DNA of 64,000 bases from Fischerella muscicola PCC 7414 (GTDB taxonomy: Bacteria; Cyanobacteriota; Cyanobacteriia; Cyanobacteriales; Nostocaceae): contig NZ_AJLK01000013.1 of NCBI RefSeq assembly GCF_000317205.1, forward strand, positions 17,722 through 81,721, read 5' to 3'. This document shows positions 35,124 through 45,331 of this stretch, in pieces. Both the position numbers and the translations under genes were made by a program. The notes below the pieces were generated by a model. It searched no databases. It saw only the letters and a list, made by a program, of their open reading frames with translations, and was not told where the DNA came from. Every line of letters begins with the position of its first letter. The stretch's first letter is position 1.

Positions 35124-36440
35124 GTGGATATCAACTCCTTATTACAACCCTTACAAAAGTTTGGCATCCATTTGGGACTTGAAGCCAGCCAAAAATTGTT
35201 GGCAAATCTTGGTAATCCCCATCATCAAGTTCCGGTAATTCATGTTGCTGGTACTAACGGTAAAGGTTCTGTTTGTGCCTATATTTCTTCGGTTCTTACG
35301 GAGGCGGGATATCGCACGGGACGCTACATCTCTCCCCATTTAGTTGATTGGACAGAACGTATTTGTATTAATCAACAGCCAATTTCTTCTAAGAAATTTT
35401 GCAAATTATTGCAAGAAGTTAAAGCTGCTATTTCCCCAAATGATGACTCACCGACTCAGTTTGAGGTGATTACCGCAGCAGCTTGGTTATATTTTGCTCA
35501 GGAAAAAGTGGATGTAGCAGTAGTAGAAGTTGGATTGGGAGGACGCTTAGATGCTACTAATGTCTGTGAACAACCTCTAATTACCGTCATTACATCCATT
35601 AGTCGCGAACATTGGCAGCGACTCGGCCCTACCGTTGCCGATATCGCTAGAGAAAAAGCGGGTATTCTCAAACCAGGATGTCCCGCTGTGATTGGCCCCT
35701 TACCACCAGATGCAGAACAAGTTGTGCGATCGCGCGTTTTGGAATTACAATGCCCCATCTACACACCACAACCAGCCCGTCAAATTGCTGGGGGATGGGC
35801 AGAATATGAAAGATTGGTAAGTGGGGAGAAAGATCACCCTATCAAATACCCTTTACCGCTACAGGGACAAATTCAGTTGACAAATTCAGCTATAGCTTTA
35901 TGTGCTTTGGAAATTTTGCAACAAAAGGGTTGGCAGATTTCTGAGCAAGCCATTATTAATGGTATGGCTAAAACCCAGTGGCCAGGACGAATGCAATGGA
36001 TTAACTGGAAAAATTATAAACTATTGCTTGATGGCGCTCATAACCCGGCAGCTGCTCAAGTTTTGCGAAATTATGTAGATATTTTATTAAATCCTAGAGA
36101 AGCTGATATTTCCCCATTCTTTGATACCCCATCCAAAATCGGCGTAACTTGGGTAATGGGAATGCTTTCAACTAAGGATCATCAGGAAATTTTTCAAGCC
36201 TTACTCCGACCAAATGACCAATTGTATTTAGTACCAGTACCCAATCATAGTTCAGCTAATCCTGAGGAATTAGCAAAGCTAGCCAGGGATATTTGTCCAG
36301 AATTGAGTATTTGTAATACTTTTCCAGATGTCACATCCGCACTAGAAGCCGCTTTTTCCTCGACGGATGATTTGGTTGTTTTATGTGGTTCATTATATTT
36401 AATTGGGCATTTTTTAAAAGAATTAAGAGCCAATAGTTAA
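35124..36440 (+). CDS. folC: Bifunctional folylpolyglutamate / dihydrofolate synthase
   Basis: 438 residues from GTG 35124. The Mur-ligase-like ATP site GTNGKGSV is at residues 43-50. Later come the family stretches SPHLVDWTERI, VEVGLGGRLDATN, EHWQRLGPTVADIAREKAGI and LLDGAHNPAAAQVLRNY. The enzyme adds glutamate to dihydropteroate and to folates. It stands alone, flanked by psbY upstream. Confidence 0.93.
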   Translation: MDINSLLQPLQKFGIHLGLEASQKLLANLGNPHHQVPVIHVAGTNGKGSVCAYISSVLTEAGYRTGRYISPHLVDWTERICINQQPISSKKFCKLLQEVKAAISPNDDSPTQFEVITAAAWLYFAQEKVDVAVVEVGLGGRLDATNVCEQPLITVITSISREHWQRLGPTVADIAREKAGILKPGCPAVIGPLPPDAEQVVRSRVLELQCPIYTPQPARQIAGGWAEYERLVSGEKDHPIKYPLPLQGQIQLTNSAIALCALEILQQKGWQISEQAIINGMAKTQWPGRMQWINWKNYKLLLDGAHNPAAAQVLRNYVDILLNPREADISPFFDTPSKIGVTWVMGMLSTKDHQEIFQALLRPNDQLYLVPVPNHSSANPEELAKLARDICPELSICNTFPDVTSALEAAFSSTDDLVVLCGSLYLIGHFLKELRANS

Positions 36441-36473
36441 AAATAAAATCGCCGTGAACTAAAGTTTCGGCTG

Positions 36474-36571
36474 ATAGCTAAAACCTGCTAAAGCGGGTTC
36501 AAGCTAAATTTGTCTTGATTTCAGTCAGTTAAAAATGACTTTAGCTATTGGCCTTGGAATTTATTCCAAGG
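36474..36571. repeat. Composite inverted-repeat element (outer arms with inner hairpins)
   Basis: Outer 9-bp perfect arms ATAGCTAAA (36474-36482) and TTTAGCTAT (36540-36548) enclose two hairpins: AACCTGC/GCGGGTT (36482-36499) and AGTCA/TGACT (36523-36540). A further perfect 8-bp hairpin CCTTGGAA/TTCCAAGG (36552-36571) follows. A structure of the same plan is at 50286-50370. Confidence 0.7.
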
Positions 36572-36723
36572 CGGTAAAATTCGCAAAATCAGGATTTGAA
36601 TGCTTCTAAACAAAATGACTTTTACATATCTATGACCTATAATTCCTTGATGGTACAAGAAAGTAGATTGCTCTGTGGGAGTAATTCAAAATCCAAAATC
36701 CAAAATCGGATGACCATTGACTA

Positions 36724-38025
36724 TTAAATACGGCTATTCCACTCCTGTGCTGCATCTTCTACAGCTTTATCCACAGTCTTCTCATCTAACATTGCTGCTT
36801 GCAAGTTCTCATAAATTGCCTTTTGCAGAATATTGAAATTTTTCAAAGTAGGGGTTAGAACTTCTGCTTGTTGCATTTGACTAGCGCTAATTGCCCTAGC
36901 TTTATCTATTGTTGAGGCATTTGCTGATACATTCTTGAAATAGCTATCAGATAAAGCCTTGACTGTGGATGGTAGGACATTTGCTTGTTTCGCAAAAGCT
37001 AGCTGATTTTCATCATTGGTTAGAAACAGCGCAAATTTGACAGCAGCATCTGGTTGCTTTGTGTCACGAGGAATAACTACGTTCATCACAGCGACATTTT
37101 TCTTACCCGTGTCACCAGTAATCTGAGGTGCGATCGCAGAAGCTTTAGCGATCACAGGTGCATTATTAGCTATCTGTTTGAGAAATTCCGGACCTGAAGC
37201 TAGTAACGCCGTTTCTCCAGATTGATATAACTCTATAGCATGACGATGCCCTTGTGTCAATACTTCTTTTGGCAGGAGACCTTTTTTGTAAAGATCTATC
37301 CAATACTGAAATGCTGCTTTACCTTGCGTAGAGTTAAAAGCAGCTTTTCCTTCGGAATCTACTAGGGTGACTCCCATTTGTACAAAAGATTCTAAAACTT
37401 CACCAGAATCTTGCGGAACAAAAGTGACAAAAAAGGCATACTTACCAGTTTTATCTTTAATTTGTTGAGCTACCTGTGCCAATTCAGTATAAGTAGCAGG
37501 TGGCTGATTGATACCTGCCTGTTTTAATAAATCAGTGTTATAAATAGTTAGCCGTGTGGTGAGATACCAGGGTATTCCAAAACTCTTACCATTCAGCGTG
37601 CTAGCTTTCCATATATTTGGTAGATATGAGGCGCGTACGTTATTTGGGACTTTTGTATCCAAGTCTAACCAAGCATTTCTACTTGCTAACTGAGATGCAA
37701 AATCCGGATTTAGGTTCACAACATCAGGTGGCGTTTTTGCGGAGACAGCTGTTAAAATTTTGTTTTCCATTTCCGCCCAAGGTATATCCACCCAGTTAAC
37801 TTTTATACCTGAATTTTGTGACTCAAAAGTTGCAATCAGGCTTTGGAAGTAGTCGGTAAATTGAGGTTTGAGTTGCATAGTCCAAAACTCAATTTTTGCC
37901 GCTCCTAAAGATGCCTGTTTTGTGCTTGGGTTAACGTTACCTGTACTGCAACTGACAATCCAACTTGTCAGTAAGCCAACTAACGCCCAAATAGTTAATC
38001 TTTTGAATTTTTGAACTTGAATCAT
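36724..38025 (-). CDS. Extracellular solute-binding lipoprotein (sugar ABC type, family 1)
   Basis: 433 residues. A lipoprotein signal with the lipid-attached Cys26 (WIVSCSTG) is followed by a bilobal binding protein with FWTMQLKPQFTDYFQSLI, INVWVDIPWAEMENK-like VNWVDIPWAEMENK, PDVVNLNPDFASQLA and a ligand-proximal SFGIPWYLTTR. It resembles UgpB/MalE-type components. No permease or ATPase lies beside it, so its partner must be elsewhere. Start ATG 38025. It is divergent from pilM. Confidence 0.88.
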   Translation of the reverse strand: MIQVQKFKRLTIWALVGLLTSWIVSCSTGNVNPSTKQASLGAAKIEFWTMQLKPQFTDYFQSLIATFESQNSGIKVNWVDIPWAEMENKILTAVSAKTPPDVVNLNPDFASQLASRNAWLDLDTKVPNNVRASYLPNIWKASTLNGKSFGIPWYLTTRLTIYNTDLLKQAGINQPPATYTELAQVAQQIKDKTGKYAFFVTFVPQDSGEVLESFVQMGVTLVDSEGKAAFNSTQGKAAFQYWIDLYKKGLLPKEVLTQGHRHAIELYQSGETALLASGPEFLKQIANNAPVIAKASAIAPQITGDTGKKNVAVMNVVIPRDTKQPDAAVKFALFLTNDENQLAFAKQANVLPSTVKALSDSYFKNVSANASTIDKARAISASQMQQAEVLTPTLKNFNILQKAIYENLQAAMLDEKTVDKAVEDAAQEWNSRI

Positions 38026-38215
38026 TGTGCTTATAGTTTTTCAGTTAAATCAGGGTGAAAAGTTGATGATTCGTCATTGGTCAATGGTCATTGGTCAATG
38101 GTTATTGGTTAATAGTTAGTGGTAAGTAGCTAATAACTAACAATCAACAAATGACAAATGACAGAGGACAAATAACTTTTAAATTTTTCAATTTAGCATT
38201 CATGCGGACAAAACA

Positions 38216-39322
38216 GTGGTTAAAAGCATCAATAATTTGTTTAGCAAATCTAGGGGTGGAGTTGGCATCGAACTGGCGCCACAATGCGTGAAGGTCGCTC
38301 GTTTACGCAAACAACGCCAAGGTCTGAAACTAGACGCTTTAACATCAGTACCGGTTCCAGAAGGTGTTTTTGTTGATGGTCAAATTGCTGATCCTCCAGC
38401 AATGGCACAAATCATTCAGCAGGCACTCACAGAGAGTAAAGTAAAAGCCTCTCGGGTTGCCACTGCTGTCACGGGACGAGATTCAATTGTACGCCTGATA
38501 CCCGTTCCATCAGAATTAGATGATAAAGAGCTACGCGAGATGGTGTTAAACCATGAAGCAAGCTTATATTTACCCTATCCTCGTGAAGAAGCTGATGTAG
38601 ATTATCAGAAACTTGGGTACTTTATAGATGAAGATGGGATTGAAAAAGTACAAGTGCTACTGGTTGCAACTCGCAAGGAAATTACTGATACCTACATAAA
38701 TACATTCGAGCAGGCAGGATTACAAATTGATGTCTTAGAAATCAATTCTTTTGCGCTGATTCGGACAATTCGTGACCAGTTGCGGCAATACGGGCCACAA
38801 GAAGCAGCAGTTTTAGTCGATATAGAATTCGACAGTACAGAGATTGCCATCATCGTTAACGGAGTACCGCAATTTTCGCGGACAGTCCCCTTGGGAACTT
38901 ATCAAATGCAAATGGCACTGGCCAGAGCAATGAGTTTACCTGCATCACGAGATATGGAATTGTTGCAGGGGATGAGTATTCCTCTAAATACTATGGAAGG
39001 CGCAAAAACGGGTGTCACCAAAGCTAATCCTGGTATAGCAGCAATGATGCGAGTGTTAGGAGAACTGACAGATGAACTACGCCGTTCCATCGATTTTTAT
39101 CTCAACCAAAGTGAAAACTTAGAGGTAGCGCAGATTTTCTTGTCAGGACCAGGTGGAGGACTGGCCCAGTTAGATGAGTTCTTCACACAAAGATTGAGTT
39201 TGCCAACCTCTCAAGTAGACCCCATTGGATCTTTATCCTTGCAAGTTGACGAAGAAAAGTTTCCGAATGTGCAACGTCCTGGGTTGGGGATTGTGCTGGG
39301 GCTTGGGATGCGGGAGGTGTGA
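38216..39322 (+). CDS. pilM: Type IV pilus assembly protein PilM
   Basis: 368 residues from GTG 38216. The actin-like ATPase fold has GVGIELAPQCVKVARLRK at the N-terminus, TAVTGRDSIVRLIPVPSEL, AAVLVDIEFDSTEIAII (phosphate-binding region) and FLSGPGGGLAQLDEFF. PilM binds the cytoplasmic tail of PilN and anchors the inner-membrane platform of type IV pili used for motility and DNA uptake. It is the first gene of pilMNOQ; a repeat-filled 360-base gap precedes pilN. Confidence 0.92.
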   Translation: MVKSINNLFSKSRGGVGIELAPQCVKVARLRKQRQGLKLDALTSVPVPEGVFVDGQIADPPAMAQIIQQALTESKVKASRVATAVTGRDSIVRLIPVPSELDDKELREMVLNHEASLYLPYPREEADVDYQKLGYFIDEDGIEKVQVLLVATRKEITDTYINTFEQAGLQIDVLEINSFALIRTIRDQLRQYGPQEAAVLVDIEFDSTEIAIIVNGVPQFSRTVPLGTYQMQMALARAMSLPASRDMELLQGMSIPLNTMEGAKTGVTKANPGIAAMMRVLGELTDELRRSIDFYLNQSENLEVAQIFLSGPGGGLAQLDEFFTQRLSLPTSQVDPIGSLSLQVDEEKFPNVQRPGLGIVLGLGMREV

Positions 39323-39681
39323 GGAGATGGGGAGGTGGGGAGATGGAGTGATGGGGTGATGGGGTGATGGGGGGCTAGGGGTCCCCACTTTGTGGGGTTG
39401 GGGGGCAATGGGGTGATGGGGTGATGGGGTGATGGGGTGATGGGGTGATGGGGAGTTTGGGGGGTGTGGGGAGTGTGAGGAGTAGTAAGCCATTAACCAC
39501 TAACCACCAACTACTAACTACTAACTACTAACTACCGACCACCAACCAAAAACCAACAACCAACAACCACCAACCAACAACTACCAACCAACAACCAACA
39601 ACCAACAACCACCAACCAACAACTACCAACCAACAACCAACAACCAACAACCAACAACTAACCAATTACAAATGACGAAAA
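39323..39681. repeat. Repeat-filled spacer pilM-pilN, with dispersed 44-bp G-rich element
   Basis: GGTGATGGG heptamers enclose a copy of the 44-bp element (39369-39413). After this come CACTAAC/CCAACAA arrays. All ~360 bases are repeats, so they split an operon without a visible terminator. Confidence 0.88.
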
Positions 39682-40446
39682 ATGTATAGTTTAGATATTA
39701 ATTTTCTCAAAGATCGGCCAAACTTTCCGAAAAATGGTGAAAAAAGGGTAAAAGTACCGATGAATACAGGTAATTTAGCACCTGTGTTTATTGGAGTGGC
39801 AATTGGTGTTATTTTTCCAGCTTTTGTAGCAACTGGTTGGTGGCTTTTGCAAGCAAAAAATGCTGAGTTGGAGCAAGTAATTGCACAACTGGAACAAGAG
39901 AGCAAAAGCTTAGATGCCCAAATCGGTAGTATTAACAAGATTAAAGAAGAAACCAATAAAGTTAAGGGGGAAACTCAATCTTTAGTGGCTGTATTTGATC
40001 AGATTCGTCCTTGGTCTGCAATGTTACAAGATTTGCGCGATCGCATTCCAGCTACAGTACAAATAGAAAATGTCAAGCAAATAGCACCTGCTGCCGCAGC
40101 CGAGGGACAGCCACCACCAAATCCCGCCGGGGGAGTAGAAATTACTGGTATAGCTCGCTCTTTCAATGATGTCAACGATTTTTTGCTTAGTTTGCAACAA
40201 TCTCGTTTCTTTAAAGCTAGTGAAGTCAAAATTATTTCCACAGAACTAGTAGATGCACCAGTAAAAAATCCTGGTACTCAAACAGGTGTAGTCATTAAAC
40301 CACCGAAAGTAGCCAGATACACTATTCAAACCAACCTCAGCGATATTCCAGCTTCGGATTTAATCCGAGAATTAGAACAAAAAGGCACAGTGGGATTAGT
40401 CGCACGTATTCGCAGTTTGCAAAAAACAGGAGTCATTCAAAAATGA
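39682..40446 (+). CDS. pilN: Type IV pilus assembly protein PilN
   Basis: 254 residues from ATG 39682. The N-terminal motif SLDINFLKDRPNF contains the conserved INLL-like sequence that fits into PilM. One membrane helix (about 33-55) is followed by a coiled coil (about 60-95) and a ferredoxin-like periplasmic domain. It overlaps the start of pilO by 4 bases (ATGA), indicating translational coupling. Confidence 0.92.
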   Translation: MYSLDINFLKDRPNFPKNGEKRVKVPMNTGNLAPVFIGVAIGVIFPAFVATGWWLLQAKNAELEQVIAQLEQESKSLDAQIGSINKIKEETNKVKGETQSLVAVFDQIRPWSAMLQDLRDRIPATVQIENVKQIAPAAAAEGQPPPNPAGGVEITGIARSFNDVNDFLLSLQQSRFFKASEVKIISTELVDAPVKNPGTQTGVVIKPPKVARYTIQTNLSDIPASDLIRELEQKGTVGLVARIRSLQKTGVIQK

Positions 40447-41198
40447 CGCTGAGTCAAGATATTAATTTTGTGGAAGATGGGGAATCACTAGAGGCTGCAT
40501 CAGCCTACCCCGTTGTCTTTGGTATTAGCTTTACACCCAAAGTTATAGGCATCTTAGTAGGGGTGTTGGGATTTGCTGGTGCGCTTTACATGTTGTTCAA
40601 CTTAGTAATGCCAGCTTGGGAAACCTTTGGACAAAACCAAGCAAAACAAGGTGAACTGCAAGGACAAGTTGACCAAAAGAAAGCCACCATCAAACAGATG
40701 GATAAAGTCAAACAGGAACTCGCAGACGCCAAACAGCAACAAACCCAAGTTTTAGGTTTGTTTGCGAATGAGAAAACCTTAGATACCTTACTGCTGGACT
40801 TGAATCGTCTAGTTGAGTCTAACAATGCCACAGTTTCCATCAATGTTACCAGAGCCGAACTGAAGAAATTTGTACCAGTTTCAGATAAAGCTGAACCAAT
40901 TATTGATGGCTCATTGGGACAACAGGTAGACGGCAAGCTGAAGCGTAGAAGTGTGAATGTGGAAATTATCGGAACTTATGAACAAACGCAATCAATACTC
41001 CGCAATATTGAGCGTTTGCAGCCTTTATTGATAGTAAAAGACTATCAATCTACCTTAGCTCCCCAACCAGCTTCAGAACCAGGCAAAACGCTATTGCGGA
41101 TAGGACCAGCACCTATTTCTACATCTTTTCAATTACAGGCGCTGATGCCACTGACTCCAGAAGATATCGCAGCCCTTCAAGCAGCAGCGAAGAAGTGA
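40443..41198 (+). CDS. pilO: Type IV pilus assembly protein PilO
   Basis: 251 residues from ATG 40443, overlapping pilN. A short cytoplasmic start, one helix (about 35-57), a coiled coil (KQGELQGQVDQKKATIKQMDKVKQ region, about 70-105) and a periplasmic ferredoxin-like domain are present. PilO dimerises with PilN and aligns the platform with the PilQ secretin. As in other cyanobacteria there is no pilP gene between pilO and pilQ. Confidence 0.9.
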   Translation: MTLSQDINFVEDGESLEAASAYPVVFGISFTPKVIGILVGVLGFAGALYMLFNLVMPAWETFGQNQAKQGELQGQVDQKKATIKQMDKVKQELADAKQQQTQVLGLFANEKTLDTLLLDLNRLVESNNATVSINVTRAELKKFVPVSDKAEPIIDGSLGQQVDGKLKRRSVNVEIIGTYEQTQSILRNIERLQPLLIVKDYQSTLAPQPASEPGKTLLRIGPAPISTSFQLQALMPLTPEDIAALQAAAKK

Positions 41199-41484
41199 TG
41201 GGGAGATGGGGAGATGGGGTGGTGGGGAGTGTGAGGGGTGTGAGGGGTGTGAGAAGTAGGGGAATAACCACTAACAACCAACCACTAACTAATAACCACT
41301 AACTACTAACCACTAACCACTAACCACTAACCACTTAATTTAGTGACACTGTGATATTTCAGCAGAATTTTTGGGAAATATACAAACTATAAACACAATT
41401 AACAGCGATCGCACTTACGTATAAATACCAAGAAATTGGTCGCAAAAATAGTCAAAAAATTTGGTGAAATGTGAGGAATGAACT
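41199..41484. repeat. Repeat spacer pilO-pilQ
   Basis: GAGATGGG/TGTGAGGGG units, then CACTAAC heptamers to about 41340. The last ~140 bases before pilQ are AT-rich and repeat-free and could hold a secondary promoter. Confidence 0.75.
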
Positions 41485-43923
41485 GTGAGACAGCTTCACG
41501 GTAAAGGTTTAGATTTTATATTAGGTGCTACCACGATAGTTTTTTTAGCTGCTCAACCAGTTAAAGCACAGGTTACTCAAATTACAGATGTGCAGCTAAA
41601 AAATGTTAATGGCGGAGTGAATGTTGTTTTAAAAACTTCTTCTGGCTCTCGCCCACAAATTTTTACGACGCAGAGGGGCAAAACTTTAGTTGCAGATATT
41701 ATTAACACTCAACTACGTTTACCCAAAGGTAATAGTTTCCGCAAAGATAATCCCATTTCAGGAATTGCCTCTATTGAGGTGACTCAACTAGATACCAATA
41801 GTATTAGAGTATTGGCAATTGGTACTGACAGCGCTCCTAATACTCAGCCTTTGACGCGTGGAACAAACGAAATTACTCTTGGCTTAACTTCCAGTGCAGG
41901 AACTACAGCATCAGCACCAACACCTCCCCAAGCACCGACTCCTAACCCCAGTCCATCAGTTCCGACTGTTGTTCCGAACCCGCAAGTTAGTATTGACGGC
42001 ACACCAGCGCAAACAGCTGGCCCAGGACAAGTCCAAACCCAAGCTCCGCCTTTCTTACCTAGAGCTGTTGCACCACCAGTAGGAGATATTGCCATTTCTA
42101 ATATTGATGCTTCTCCGAGCAGCGTTGACTTAGGAACTCAAGAACGTGTACCCCGGCTTGTGCTGCGAGATGCACCAGTCAGAGAAGTATTATCATTGTT
42201 GGCTCGTGCTGCTGGTTTGAATTTGGCTTATACAGGAGCAGAAGTAACTGGAGGACAAGGGGGACAAACTGCTGGACAGACAATATCTCTAGATATAGAA
42301 AACGAACCTGTACAGGATGTGTTCAACTATGTCTTGCGCTTGAGTGGTTTGGAAGCAAACCGTAGTGGTCGTACAGTTTTTGTGGGGCCTAGACTTCCCA
42401 ATTCCACTCGTGATGTCGTCATGCGGAACTTGCGACTGAATCAGGTAACAGTGGGGACTGCTCTCAACTTTTTGGTCTCCTTAGGTGCAGAAAGTGCCGT
42501 TAACCGCGAACGCCAAGTTACTAATGTCAGTGCTGTTCCTGTGGGTAATGGAGTTGCTCCGATTACCCAAACTCAGACCACCACAGAAACAAGAGTTGAA
42601 ACTCAACGCATAGATTTTCAGGATTCTAAACCTTTACTTAGAGGTTTGCAGGCACTTGGAGATGAACGCACAAATTCTTTGACTTTGATTGGGCCACCAA
42701 GATTGGTTGAGATGGCTATGGCTCAACTTACTCAACTAGATATCCGTCGTCGGCAAGTGGCAGTGAATGTCAAAATTATCGATGTTAACCTTTTAAATAC
42801 TAAAGACTTTAACACCAGCTTTTCCTTTGGTATTGGCAATAACTTTTTCGTCAATGACGGCGGTGCAGCAGCTTTAAATTTTGGCGGTTCTAGACCAGCT
42901 ACTAGTGCAGAAGTAAGAACTAGTGTGAGTAGTACGCCTGTAATCAGCAACCCAATTACAGGAACACCCTTCTTGGATGTAAATAACGAGTTAATTATTC
43001 CAGGTGGAGGTTCGGGTACAACAATAGTTAACCAATCTTCAAATCCCATTACAATTGGTGGAGTTACTGTCCAACCTGGTTCTGCAACAGTATTACCCAA
43101 CAGAGATGCTACAACTTATCAACCAATCCCACCATCTTCAACTAACCCATTACAACCAGGTATTACCAACGTTGACCGTGGCACAAATGATGTGATTACT
43201 GTTGATGCAGAGGGTACCATCAGTGTTTCCCCTGGCAGTACAGGAACAGTAACATCTGCTCTGCCTTCTTTGTACCAGTTCCCCAAACGTTTTCTCCTCA
43301 GTTTGCAATCTCAGGTACAAAGTGGTAACGCCAAAATTTTGACTGACCCGACTTTGATTGTGCAAGAAGGTCAAACAGCTAATGTCAACTTGACTCAACA
43401 AGTAGTGGGAAATATTAAGAACGAAATTACACGAGGTGACGGCAGTTCTACACAAACAGTTACAGCAGAGAAAGAAGATGTGGGTTTAACCCTAGCTGTC
43501 AAAGTTGATCGCATTGATGACAATGGATTTGTCTCTCTCTCGGTGGCTCCTACTGTCAAAGCACCTCAAGCTGCTACTAACCTTAATTTAGGTACAGGTA
43601 GCCAGCAAATATTCTTAGTTTCTCAAAGGTCGCTTAATTCCGGTTTAATTCGCCTGCGTGATGGGCAGACCTTAATTCTCAGTGGCATCATTCAAGACAC
43701 AGACAGGACAACTGTCTCCAAGATTCCTATTTTAGGTGATATTCCCTTGATTGGTTCACTATTTAGAAGTACAAACAAACAGAATCAACGCAATGAGGTA
43801 GTTGTATTACTTACACCTCAAATTATGGATGATTCTGAGAAATCATCTTATGGCTACAGCTATACTCCTAGTCCAGAGGTGCGGCAAATACTTGAGCGTC
43901 GAGGGTTGCAGGTTCCAAAGTAG
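41485..43923 (+). CDS. pilQ: Type IV pilus secretin PilQ
   Basis: 812 residues from GTG 41485 (GAGGA 7 bases upstream). A signal peptide (ends near VKA-Q) is followed by an AMIN domain (about 30-130, GVNVVLKTSSGSRPQIF), a Pro/Thr-rich linker (about 140-205), an STN/N0 domain (about 230-300), an N1 domain and the C-terminal secretin beta-barrel (about 570-790; motifs ILTDPTLIVQEGQTA, VGLTLAVKVDRI, VSKIPILGDIPLIGSLF). It forms the outer-membrane pore for the pilus. A Gly/Asn/Thr-rich insert (about 435-560) lies in the barrel-gate region. Confidence 0.94.
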   Translation: MRQLHGKGLDFILGATTIVFLAAQPVKAQVTQITDVQLKNVNGGVNVVLKTSSGSRPQIFTTQRGKTLVADIINTQLRLPKGNSFRKDNPISGIASIEVTQLDTNSIRVLAIGTDSAPNTQPLTRGTNEITLGLTSSAGTTASAPTPPQAPTPNPSPSVPTVVPNPQVSIDGTPAQTAGPGQVQTQAPPFLPRAVAPPVGDIAISNIDASPSSVDLGTQERVPRLVLRDAPVREVLSLLARAAGLNLAYTGAEVTGGQGGQTAGQTISLDIENEPVQDVFNYVLRLSGLEANRSGRTVFVGPRLPNSTRDVVMRNLRLNQVTVGTALNFLVSLGAESAVNRERQVTNVSAVPVGNGVAPITQTQTTTETRVETQRIDFQDSKPLLRGLQALGDERTNSLTLIGPPRLVEMAMAQLTQLDIRRRQVAVNVKIIDVNLLNTKDFNTSFSFGIGNNFFVNDGGAAALNFGGSRPATSAEVRTSVSSTPVISNPITGTPFLDVNNELIIPGGGSGTTIVNQSSNPITIGGVTVQPGSATVLPNRDATTYQPIPPSSTNPLQPGITNVDRGTNDVITVDAEGTISVSPGSTGTVTSALPSLYQFPKRFLLSLQSQVQSGNAKILTDPTLIVQEGQTANVNLTQQVVGNIKNEITRGDGSSTQTVTAEKEDVGLTLAVKVDRIDDNGFVSLSVAPTVKAPQAATNLNLGTGSQQIFLVSQRSLNSGLIRLRDGQTLILSGIIQDTDRTTVSKIPILGDIPLIGSLFRSTNKQNQRNEVVVLLTPQIMDDSEKSSYGYSYTPSPEVRQILERRGLQVPK

Positions 43924-43990
43924 TAGATAGGTGGGGAGATGGGGAGATGGGGAGATGGGGAGATGGGGAACTCGGGGTCCCCATGACAGG

Positions 43991-44030
43991 GAAGCGGTTT
44001 CTACTTTGGTTGTTTGGGACCGCTTTCTCT
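43991..44030 (+). terminator. Probable terminator after pilQ
   Basis: Stem AAGCGGT/ACCGCTT (43992-43998 and 44019-44025) with a 20-base loop, extended by partial pairing, and followed by TCTCT. It lies about 70 bases after the stop, beyond a GAGATGGG array. Confidence 0.6.
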
Positions 44031-44173
44031 ATGTTTATTATTACATGCTAATAGATAGTTAATCAATAGATAGATAAACAAAAAAAATACTAACTATTAG
44101 CTATCTTCTCATATTTTATATTTATAGATAGGCTACTAAGAGTCAGCCATACTAATAGTAGGTAGTTAAGGTT

Positions 44174-44386
44174 ATGCCTGTGGAGATCAGACTCAAACAG
44201 CTAAGAGAAGACAAAGGCTTGTCTCAAAATGCGTTAGCACGACAGCTAGAGATGTCGCTTGCGAATATTCAAAAAATTGAATATGGCAAAGCAAAATCTA
44301 TCCCCCTTGATACCTTAGAGAAAATTTGTCTAGCGCTCGATTGTGAAATAGGTGATTTATTGGTAATCGTTGAACGCGGAAAGTAG
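44174..44386 (+). CDS. Small XRE-family helix-turn-helix protein
   Basis: 70 residues, consisting almost entirely of an HTH domain (RLKQLREDKGLSQNALARQL, then EMSLANIQKIEYGKAKSIP and LDTLEKICLALDCEIGDLL). It resembles single-domain Cro/antitoxin-type regulators. No toxin gene is next to it. Whether it regulates itself or a distant partner is unknown. Start ATG 44174. Confidence 0.88.
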   Translation: MPVEIRLKQLREDKGLSQNALARQLEMSLANIQKIEYGKAKSIPLDTLEKICLALDCEIGDLLVIVERGK

Positions 44387-45017
44387 AGAAACGCGCCTTC
44401 TAAAGTCCTGCGAGTCGGGCTTTATCCCCTTCTTAAAAGAAAAAGATAGGGGTTCTCGCCCTCCCGTATTGTTTTAATAGAGGTCGAGAAGTTTACATAA
44501 CTTATAAAAAAGTTCTTATTAGGTTCAAAAAGATAATTAATAATTCCAAATCCTGGTTAATAAAAAATTAGAAAACAAAGTAAAGGGATGATAAGCGTAG
44601 ATTAAAAACTTGTCTTCCCCTTCTCCCCTTACTCCACCCTTACCTTAAGCCGCGCAAAGCGCGTCTAGACACTCCTCATACTCCCCCCACTCCCCCAACC
44701 TCCCCACCCCCTGTTACCTTCGCAAAAGGGGCTTTTACTAAGTATTTTTTCCTAATTTTAGGGGTGTTTTTAGTGAAACAATTACTCTTTTACAATAAAA
44801 AATCCTGAAATCCATATAAATTAATGCTTTCATCTATCCACTTCTGGCTTGAACACTTTAGAATGATTCATTGAAAAGTCGAGCCTATGAGAGTTACAAG
44901 AATTTTAAGCAAAAATACTCATAAGGACGGCTTTTGTAAATCTCAAAACAGAGATTTAAGTAAAGATGCGTCAAATGCATCTGTACACTATCTCAAGTAA
45001 ACCTCAAGGAGTTTGAC
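44387..45017. other. Gene-free stretch between XRE gene and hup
   Basis: A G+C-rich imperfect hairpin just after the XRE stop (44417-44462; GGGC/GCCC arms with inner CCCCTTCTT/AAGATAGGGG) may end that transcript. A C-rich repeat tract lies near 44660-44710. The last 200 bases should contain the hup promoter. No further gene seen. Confidence 0.55.
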
Positions 45018-45302
45018 ATGAACAAAGGTGAATTAGTTGATGCAGTAGCTGAGAAGGCTAGCGTAACCAAAAAACAAGCTGATGCTGTCTTAACTGCGGC
45101 TTTGGAAACTATCATTGAAGCTGTTTCCTCTGGTGATAAAGTGACCCTAGTGGGATTTGGTTCTTTTGAATCGCGGGAACGCAAAGCCCGCGAAGGGCGT
45201 AACCCCAAAACCAACGAAAAGATGGAAATTCCGGCAACAAAGGTTCCTGCCTTCTCTGCTGGAAAGCTGTTTAGAGAGAAAGTTGCACCCCCAAAATCTT
45301 AG
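45018..45302 (+). CDS. hup: HU family DNA-binding protein
   Basis: 94 residues. The N-terminal MNKGELVDAVAEKASVTKKQ, the arm GFGSFESRERKAREGRNP and the KMEIPATKVPAFSAGKLFRE end are textbook HU. It dimerises, bends DNA and organises the nucleoid; in Anabaena the HU homologue (HanA) is needed for heterocyst formation. AAGGAG lies 8 bases before ATG 45018. The next gene follows after 29 bases. Confidence 0.95.
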   Translation: MNKGELVDAVAEKASVTKKQADAVLTAALETIIEAVSSGDKVTLVGFGSFESRERKAREGRNPKTNEKMEIPATKVPAFSAGKLFREKVAPPKS

Positions 45303-45331
45303 TTAGTGATGTTTTAGGGAAATCTTTTTTG

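Noticed and set aside
39211..39493. Pro/His-rich frames on the minus strand
   Set aside because: Translation of GGTGATGGG heptamers and the 44-bp element.
44174..44386. Toxin-antitoxin pair with the XRE protein
   Set aside because: No second small gene adjoins it on either side; pilQ and hup are the neighbours.
44640..44710. Yfr1-like small RNA motif (ACTCCTCA)
   Set aside because: The match lies in a C-rich simple repeat without the flanking stem-loops expected of Yfr1.
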